Part shown: positions 6,537 to 10,396 of the stretch, one piece after another | How positions within the stretch are numbered: the first letter of the stretch is position 1 | How the letters are laid out: each line of letters begins with the position of its first letter | DNA from: Lachnospiraceae bacterium UBA1753 | GTDB taxonomy: Bacteria; Bacillota; Clostridia; Lachnospirales; Lachnospiraceae | Direction of reading: 5' to 3' | Assembly (NCBI GenBank): GCA_002317595.1 | Contig: DCHL01000120.1 | Span: 1-10,396, forward strand | DNA: 10,396 bases | Program-made: the position numbers and the translations under genes | Notes under the pieces: generated by a model | Told to the model about the DNA's origin: nothing | Database searches by the model: none | Seen by the model: only the letters and a program-made list of their open reading frames with translations

Positions 6537-8435
6537 ATGAGAAAGAGAAGACGAAAAAGGAATACCGTCCCAGTGCTGGTTTTACTGGCACTCATGTGCA
6601 TATCGGCCGTGAGTATGCTTGTCATCATGCTGCTACAGAATGACGACAGCCCCAGGCTGACTGCTGATAAAGGCGATACGGGTGATAACCAAGTGCATGA
6701 GCTCACTGAGGAAGAGATTGCGGCCATGAATGGAGGCAGGGATTTCCTTGGCGGAGCAGGCGAGAGTATAATGGGAAAAAATGGAACCCAGGCAGGAGCT
6801 GATGGGAGAGATGCGCGAGACGGGAACGGAAAAGATTTGGAAGAGAGAGAAATGAAAGAACCTGAGAAGATTGATCCATACAATTTTATGCCGAAGGATG
6901 AACTGCCCAAGGAAGATTTTTATATTTATCATCTTACGGACGAGCTGATTGATAAAATAACAGGTGTGTCATATCCCGATATGCAGGAAACACAGCTTAT
7001 CTGCTATGATGACCTGGCCTATGTGCACGTTAAGTATATTGACTTTAACGACCTTGAGCAGGATGGTGAGATTATCTGTAACAAAGCGATTGCGCAGGAT
7101 TTGCTCGAGATTTTCACAGAGCTTCACAGGCAGAGGTATCAGATAGAGAGCGTGAAGCTGGTGGATGACTTTGGGGCCGACGATGAGAATTCGATGGCCG
7201 CAAACAATTCGTCCTGCTTTAACTACAGGAACATCGCAGGGACGGATAGGCTGTCAAACCATTCCTATGGCTGTGCGATAGACATAAACCCCTTCTATAA
7301 CCCATATATCACTACTCAGGCCATCGCGCCTGCTGGCGCTGAGATATATGCGGACAGAAAGGCAGATTTCCCACACAAGATTGATAAGGAAGATCTCTGC
7401 TACAGGCTCTTTACAGAGCATGGCTTTACCTGGGGAGGCGACTGGAACCATTCGAAGGATTACCAGCATTTCGAGAAGGCCATAAATATGGATAAGATGG
7501 CGCCTGTAATAGTGGCAATTGACCCGGGACATGGCGGAGAAAATGAGGGTGGAAAGTTTGGTGAGTACACCGAAAAGGATATGACACCGATGATCGCAAC
7601 ATCACTTAAGCGCGAGCTTGAGAAGTATCAGGGGGTTCAGGTATGCCTGACGCGAACGGATGATTCAGATATCTCTTTGGATGACAGGGTTGACTACGCG
7701 AAGAAAAAGCACGCGGCGTTCTTCTGTGCTCTTCACCTCAACATGTCTGATAATCACAACCTGTTCGGTGCGGAGTGTTGGGTGTCGGCCTTTGACAGCT
7801 GTTATGCCGCAGGTAATGATCTAAGTCTTCTTGTGATGGATGAACTGACTACCGTCGGGCTCTTCGACAGGGGAATTAAGACAAGATTCAACTCAAGGGG
7901 AACGGATTACTACGGAGTAATCCGCCAGGCGACGAAAATCGGTATGCCGTCTGTCATCATTGAGCATTGCCACATTGACAACAGAAACGACGCTCCTTTT
8001 CTTGACAAGGACGGATGGCTCAGGCTTTACGGCAGGCTCGACGCCAGAGCTCTGGCGAAGTATTACGGCCTGAAATCCGATATGCTCGGAGAGGATTACT
8101 CTGAGCTTGATACGGCAGTGACCGAGGTTCCTTCTGAACCTGTACGCCCCGATGAGTCAGAGCCTGATGTGTGCAGGATAGATTCCCTGGAAAAAAATAA
8201 GGACGCCACTTCCCTTGCTGTGGAAGTGACATCCTATGATAACGAAAGTCGTATTTTGTATTATTCAGTAAGCCTTGACGGCGGAAACACCTTCTGTGAT
8301 TACAAACCCTGGCCTAAAGGGGAAAGGACTGCGGAAATCACAGTAGACATCTCTAATAAGAAGACTGGTTCATTAGTTGTTAACACTTGTAATCTTCATG
8401 GCGTAGATGCCTTCAGCGAGCCAGTGAAGTATTAG
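6537..8435 (+). CDS. Membrane-anchored bifunctional murein hydrolase: M15 peptidase fused to Amidase_3
   Basis: A predicted 632-residue envelope enzyme with two peptidoglycan-cutting domains. Residues 1-9 are very basic (RKRRRKR), followed by a hydrophobic segment at about 11-33, giving an uncleaved signal anchor; Cys21 lacks a proper lipobox. A hydrophilic linker runs to about 115. An M15/VanY-type metallopeptidase domain (about 130-318) shows SNHSYGCAIDIN with zinc ligands His242 and Asp249, then WGGDWNHSKDYQHFE with Asp308 and His311. An N-acetylmuramoyl-L-alanine amidase domain (about 322-510) shows DPGHGG with His332, EYTEKD with Glu346, ALHLN with His400 and VIIEHCHIDN with catalytic Glu476. 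A linker and a C-terminal all-beta domain (about 545-632) end the protein. All expected metal and catalytic residues are present in both domains, so both are probably active. The M15 part may cut D-Ala-D-Ala or L-Ala-D-Glu bonds; I cannot tell which. The ATG is chosen because it opens the basic region. Confidence 0.9.
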   Translation: MRKRRRKRNTVPVLVLLALMCISAVSMLVIMLLQNDDSPRLTADKGDTGDNQVHELTEEEIAAMNGGRDFLGGAGESIMGKNGTQAGADGRDARDGNGKDLEEREMKEPEKIDPYNFMPKDELPKEDFYIYHLTDELIDKITGVSYPDMQETQLICYDDLAYVHVKYIDFNDLEQDGEIICNKAIAQDLLEIFTELHRQRYQIESVKLVDDFGADDENSMAANNSSCFNYRNIAGTDRLSNHSYGCAIDINPFYNPYITTQAIAPAGAEIYADRKADFPHKIDKEDLCYRLFTEHGFTWGGDWNHSKDYQHFEKAINMDKMAPVIVAIDPGHGGENEGGKFGEYTEKDMTPMIATSLKRELEKYQGVQVCLTRTDDSDISLDDRVDYAKKKHAAFFCALHLNMSDNHNLFGAECWVSAFDSCYAAGNDLSLLVMDELTTVGLFDRGIKTRFNSRGTDYYGVIRQATKIGMPSVIIEHCHIDNRNDAPFLDKDGWLRLYGRLDARALAKYYGLKSDMLGEDYSELDTAVTEVPSEPVRPDESEPDVCRIDSLEKNKDATSLAVEVTSYDNESRILYYSVSLDGGNTFCDYKPWPKGERTAEITVDISNKKTGSLVVNTCNLHGVDAFSEPVKY

Positions 8436-8452
8436 AAGATTCCCTTGATACA

Positions 8453-8476
8453 TACTGTGATGCAGTGATCACAGTA
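8453..8476. other. Perfect 9-bp hairpin between convergent genes
   Basis: TACTGTGAT (8453-8461) and ATCACAGTA (8468-8476) are exact reverse complements around a six-base loop, in the 59-base gap between the convergent M15-amidase and carbamate kinase genes. It could be a bidirectional transcription end or an RNA-stabilising stem. There is no T-tract on either side, so it is not a classical Rho-independent terminator. Confidence 0.6.
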
Positions 8477-8516
8477 CCTACATGACACATGAAGTTACGC
8501 AGTGATTACAGTACCT
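8462..8516 (-). repeat. 18-bp imperfect direct repeat at the 3' end of the carbamate kinase gene
   Basis: Bases 8499-8516, which encode the last residues of the carbamate kinase, recur at 8462-8479 just beyond its stop codon with 17 of 18 bases identical (37-base offset). The outer copy supplies the right arm of the hairpin at 8453-8476. It resembles the arrangement at the end of lspA. Confidence 0.75.
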
Positions 8517-9430
8517 GTGCGGCCCTTGAGTGCCTCGTGGGTTGCAGCGATTGAAGTGATGAGAACTGAACCTTCTTTATTTTTCTCAAGGAAATCAATG
8601 GCAGCCTCAATCTTGGGAAGCATCGTTCCGGCCTCGAACTCGCCAGCTTCAATATATGCCTTGGCCTGTGCGACATCCATCTTTTCGATGCCCTTCGCCT
8701 CAGGTGTTCCAAATCCAGTCTGAACCTGATCAACACCAGTGAGGATGATAAGCTCATCAGCTGCTATATCGCAGGCAAGCTTGGCTGCGATTGCATCCTT
8801 CTCGATGACAGCACTTGCACCCTTGAGTGTGTGCTTCTGCTCGATAACGGGAATTCCGCCACCACCACAGGCTATTACAACCTGGTCAACATCGAGAAGC
8901 GCCTTGATTGCAGGAAGCTCAACAATGTGGATGGGCCTTGGAGCTGCAACGACTCTTCTGAAGCCACGACCGGGATCTTCCTTAACGAAGTTGCCCTTTC
9001 TCTCTTCCATGATGGCTTCCTCAGCTGTCATATGGCGGCCGATAACCTTCTGGGGATCATAGAAGGCATCATCATAGGGGTCAACCGTAACCTGGGTGAG
9101 GATTGTGCTGACACCCTTGGAAACTCCTCTTGAGATAAGCTCAGCCTTCAGTGAATTCTGTATATCATATCCAACATAGCCCTGGCTCATAGCCGAACAT
9201 ACACACATAGGTGCTGCCGTGTAATCCGGATAGATTCTTCTGAGCTCAGTCATTGCCTTATGTATCATGGAAACCTGGGGACCATTTGAATGTGTGATGG
9301 CCAGCTGGTAATCTGCTTCTACTAAATCAGCCAGTGCCTTCGCGGTCTCTTTAACTGCATCCCACTGCTCGAGGGTGGTATAACCCAGTGCATCGTGTCC
9401 AAGTGATACTACTACGCGTTTTTTAGCCAT
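8495..9430 (-). CDS. arcC: Carbamate kinase-like amino acid kinase with altered GGNAL motif
   Basis: A 311-residue cytoplasmic protein of the amino acid kinase fold and normal carbamate kinase length. Carbamate kinase interconverts carbamoyl phosphate plus ADP and carbamate plus ATP, usually the energy-yielding last step of arginine, agmatine or purine-derived ureide breakdown. Family motifs: SxNGPQV at 48-53, AMSQGYVGY at 80-88, RRVVAAPRP near 158-166, CGGGGIPV at 188-195, VIEKD at 208-212, ILTGVD near 229-234, and GTMLPKIEAA at 268-277. Two conserved glycine-rich elements differ: the N-terminal GGNAL is GHDAL (11-15), and THGNGPQVG is THSNGPQVS (46-54). The start is ATG with GAGAGG (9439-9444) eight bases upstream. 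No arginine deiminase, carbamoyltransferase or purine-catabolism gene lies in the window, so the pathway is open. The fold and family are clear; activity on carbamate is inferred. Confidence 0.82.
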   Translation of the reverse strand: MAKKRVVVSLGHDALGYTTLEQWDAVKETAKALADLVEADYQLAITHSNGPQVSMIHKAMTELRRIYPDYTAAPMCVCSAMSQGYVGYDIQNSLKAELISRGVSKGVSTILTQVTVDPYDDAFYDPQKVIGRHMTAEEAIMEERKGNFVKEDPGRGFRRVVAAPRPIHIVELPAIKALLDVDQVVIACGGGGIPVIEQKHTLKGASAVIEKDAIAAKLACDIAADELIILTGVDQVQTGFGTPEAKGIEKMDVAQAKAYIEAGEFEAGTMLPKIEAAIDFLEKNKEGSVLITSIAATHEALKGRTGTVITA

Positions 9431-9532
9431 TGTCGTGTCCTCTCAAAAAAATATTTTTTTCATATATGTTAGCATTATATCACTATATTACAGAGAAATG
9501 CACAAAAAAGCATACAGAAAGGTCGGTAGATT
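9431..9532. promoter_or_regulatory. AT-rich divergent promoter region between arcC and the phosphoesterase gene
   Basis: This 102-base gap is very AT-rich. On the - strand a perfect TATAAT (9474-9479) lies where transcription would start about 36 bases before the arcC ATG, but no good -35 element is visible at 16-18 bases, so it may depend on an activator. A fully self-complementary A7-TA-T7 run (9445-9460) falls within the arcC leader. On the + strand TATATT (about 9484-9489) is a possible -10 with no clear -35. AAAGG (9518-9522) is the ribosome binding site of the + gene, ten bases before its ATG. Confidence 0.4.
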
Positions 9533-10249
9533 ATGAAAGTACTTGTCATTCCTGATATACACCTCAAAACGGATATTTTTTCCTCAGCAATGAATCTGAT
9601 GCGCCAGGGCATTGCCGAGAGGGCAGTGTGCCTTATGGATATTGCTGATGACTGGGACATGGGAATGGAGATTGATATCTATGAGGAGTGCTATGATGCG
9701 GCAATCGCCTTTGCCAAGGCATATCCTGACACTCTCTGGTGCTACGGTAATCATGACCTCTCCTATATGTGGTGCAGGGAGGAGACGGGATACAGTGACT
9801 TTGCGCAGAGAACCGTCCAGAAGAAACTGATGGAGCTCAACCTTGCATTGCCTGCAGGCAATCCCGTCAGGTATGTGCAGCGCATCGACAACGTGATTTT
9901 CAGTCATGGCGGTGTGCTCCAGTATTTTGTAGAGCGGAATGTCCCCTGCTCGCGCCATGAAGACATTGATGCCACTTTGGAAGTGATTAACAGTCTTGGC
10001 GCCCGCGAGATGTGGAGGGATGAGAGCCCGATATGGTGCCGCCCTCAGATGGGGCAGGGCAGGATGTATATGGAGGATAGCTGCATCCAGGTAGTGGGAC
10101 ACACTCCCGTGGAAAAAATATACAGGGAGGGCTGTGTCATATCCTGTGATGTCTTTTCTACCTATTACAGCGGTGAGCCGATTGGGACGCAGGAATTCCT
10201 GCTGATTGATACAACGACGCACGAGTTCTCGGGGATCAAGGCCTGGTAG
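9533..10249 (+). CDS. Calcineurin-like metallophosphoesterase
   Basis: A predicted soluble 238-residue metal-dependent phosphoesterase. The five usual motif blocks are recognisable: DIH at 8-10, a DIAD element at 36-39 in place of GDxxD, GNHD at 72-75, SHGG at 124-127 and VGHTP at 188-192. These supply the Asp, His and Asn residues that hold two metal ions, so the protein should be active. The usual Gly before Asp36 is Met. The length and motif spacing resemble Ser/Thr phosphatase-like or small nucleotide-phosphatase members, but the substrate cannot be told from sequence alone. There is no signal peptide or membrane segment. The ATG has AAAGG ten bases upstream. It is transcribed divergently from the carbamate kinase gene and seems to be a single-gene unit ending in a hairpin-rich region. 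Confidence 0.88.
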   Translation: MKVLVIPDIHLKTDIFSSAMNLMRQGIAERAVCLMDIADDWDMGMEIDIYEECYDAAIAFAKAYPDTLWCYGNHDLSYMWCREETGYSDFAQRTVQKKLMELNLALPAGNPVRYVQRIDNVIFSHGGVLQYFVERNVPCSRHEDIDATLEVINSLGAREMWRDESPIWCRPQMGQGRMYMEDSCIQVVGHTPVEKIYREGCVISCDVFSTYYSGEPIGTQEFLLIDTTTHEFSGIKAW

Positions 10250-10276
10250 AGTGGGTGCGTGGAGTAGGATCTTGTA

Positions 10277-10300
10277 GCTTCGGGGTACACTCCCCGAAGC
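10277..10300 (+). other. Strong GC-rich hairpin downstream of the phosphoesterase gene
   Basis: GCTTCGGGG (10277-10285) and CCCCGAAGC (10292-10300) form a perfect nine-base stem with a six-base loop, 27 bases after the stop codon. It is directly followed by repeat copy 2. A run of seven T lies at 10364-10370, too far to be its own U-tract, so it is either a 3'-end stabiliser or one part of a compound terminator. Confidence 0.6.
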
Positions 10301-10302
10301 GT

Positions 10303-10360
10303 GCTGCGAAGCAGCATTATAATAGCGAAAGAATTGCGAAGTAATTATTGAGTCTTTGAA
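10303..10360 (+). repeat. Two-hairpin dispersed repeat, copy 2
   Basis: The second copy of the element at 5366-5423. Hairpin A is GCTGC/GCAGC with loop GAA (10303-10315; the stem extends by one T-A pair to 10302-10316). Hairpin B is AATTGC/GTAATT with loop GAA (10332-10346), enclosed by AAAG (10328-10331) and CTTT (10354-10357). It is followed by seven T (10364-10370), giving this copy a terminator-like look. The last 26 bases of the window show no gene. Confidence 0.75.
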
Positions 10361-10396
10361 TGCTTTTTTTACTCCCATTTTACATTTGTGTGTCTA

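Noticed and set aside
6537..6620. Lipoprotein signal in the M15-amidase protein (Cys21)
   Set aside because: The residues before the Cys are Ala-Leu-Met; a lipobox needs Gly, Ala or Ser just before it. A signal anchor fits better.
8453..8476. Classical Rho-independent terminator
   Set aside because: The stem is perfect, but neither side has a T-run and the stem is not GC-rich.
9584..10378. 264-residue open frame on the - strand across the phosphoesterase gene
   Set aside because: The + strand encodes a complete metallophosphoesterase with all motif blocks. The - frame shows no domain and runs through the hairpin and repeat region.

Overview
This window looks like a chromosomal segment from a Gram-positive, anaerobic Clostridia-type bacterium, most likely Lachnospiraceae or a close relative. 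The grounds are inference from content: a peptidase T gene, a divergent clostridial-style signal peptidase II, a large secreted glucosaminidase with the tandem 'G.DY.V.Y.NN' tail repeats common in secreted Lachnospiraceae proteins, AGGAG-type ribosome binding sites, a TTG start, and moderate GC content with AT-rich gaps. There are no tRNA or rRNA genes, CRISPR arrays, transposases, phage genes or integrases. It is an ordinary-looking housekeeping and cell-envelope region with seven protein genes and a few small repeats.

Layout: on the + strand from the left, pepT (87-1307), lspA (TTG start, 1310-1822) and a 1170-residue exported glucosaminidase (1846-5358) follow each other with gaps of 2 and 23 bases and probably form one operon. 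Next comes a small two-hairpin repeat (5366-5423), then an EamA/DMT transporter gene on the - strand (5448-6398). A 138-base divergent gap separates this from a + strand gene (6537-8435) for a membrane-anchored protein that fuses an M15-type peptidase to an Amidase_3 N-acetylmuramoyl-L-alanine amidase. Convergent to it is a carbamate kinase-like gene on the - strand (8495-9430). Divergent from that is a metallophosphoesterase gene (9533-10249). The window ends with a strong hairpin and a second copy of the two-hairpin repeat (10303-10360).

How the genes fit together: the two large enzymes have complementary bond specificities for murein. The glucosaminidase cuts glycan strands, and the M15/amidase fusion removes or cuts stem peptides. 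Peptidase T could use tripeptides, and LspA matures lipoproteins, so most of the left two thirds concerns the envelope and peptides. The transporter, carbamate kinase and phosphoesterase have no clear link to that theme.

I see no clearly new multi-gene defence or mobile system. The most interesting signals are the two-hairpin repeat, whose copies differ by a compensatory base-pair change; the M15-amidase fusion; a carbamate kinase with an altered nucleotide-binding motif (GHDAL instead of GGNAL); and two separate cases where the last bases of a gene are repeated just beyond its stop codon.
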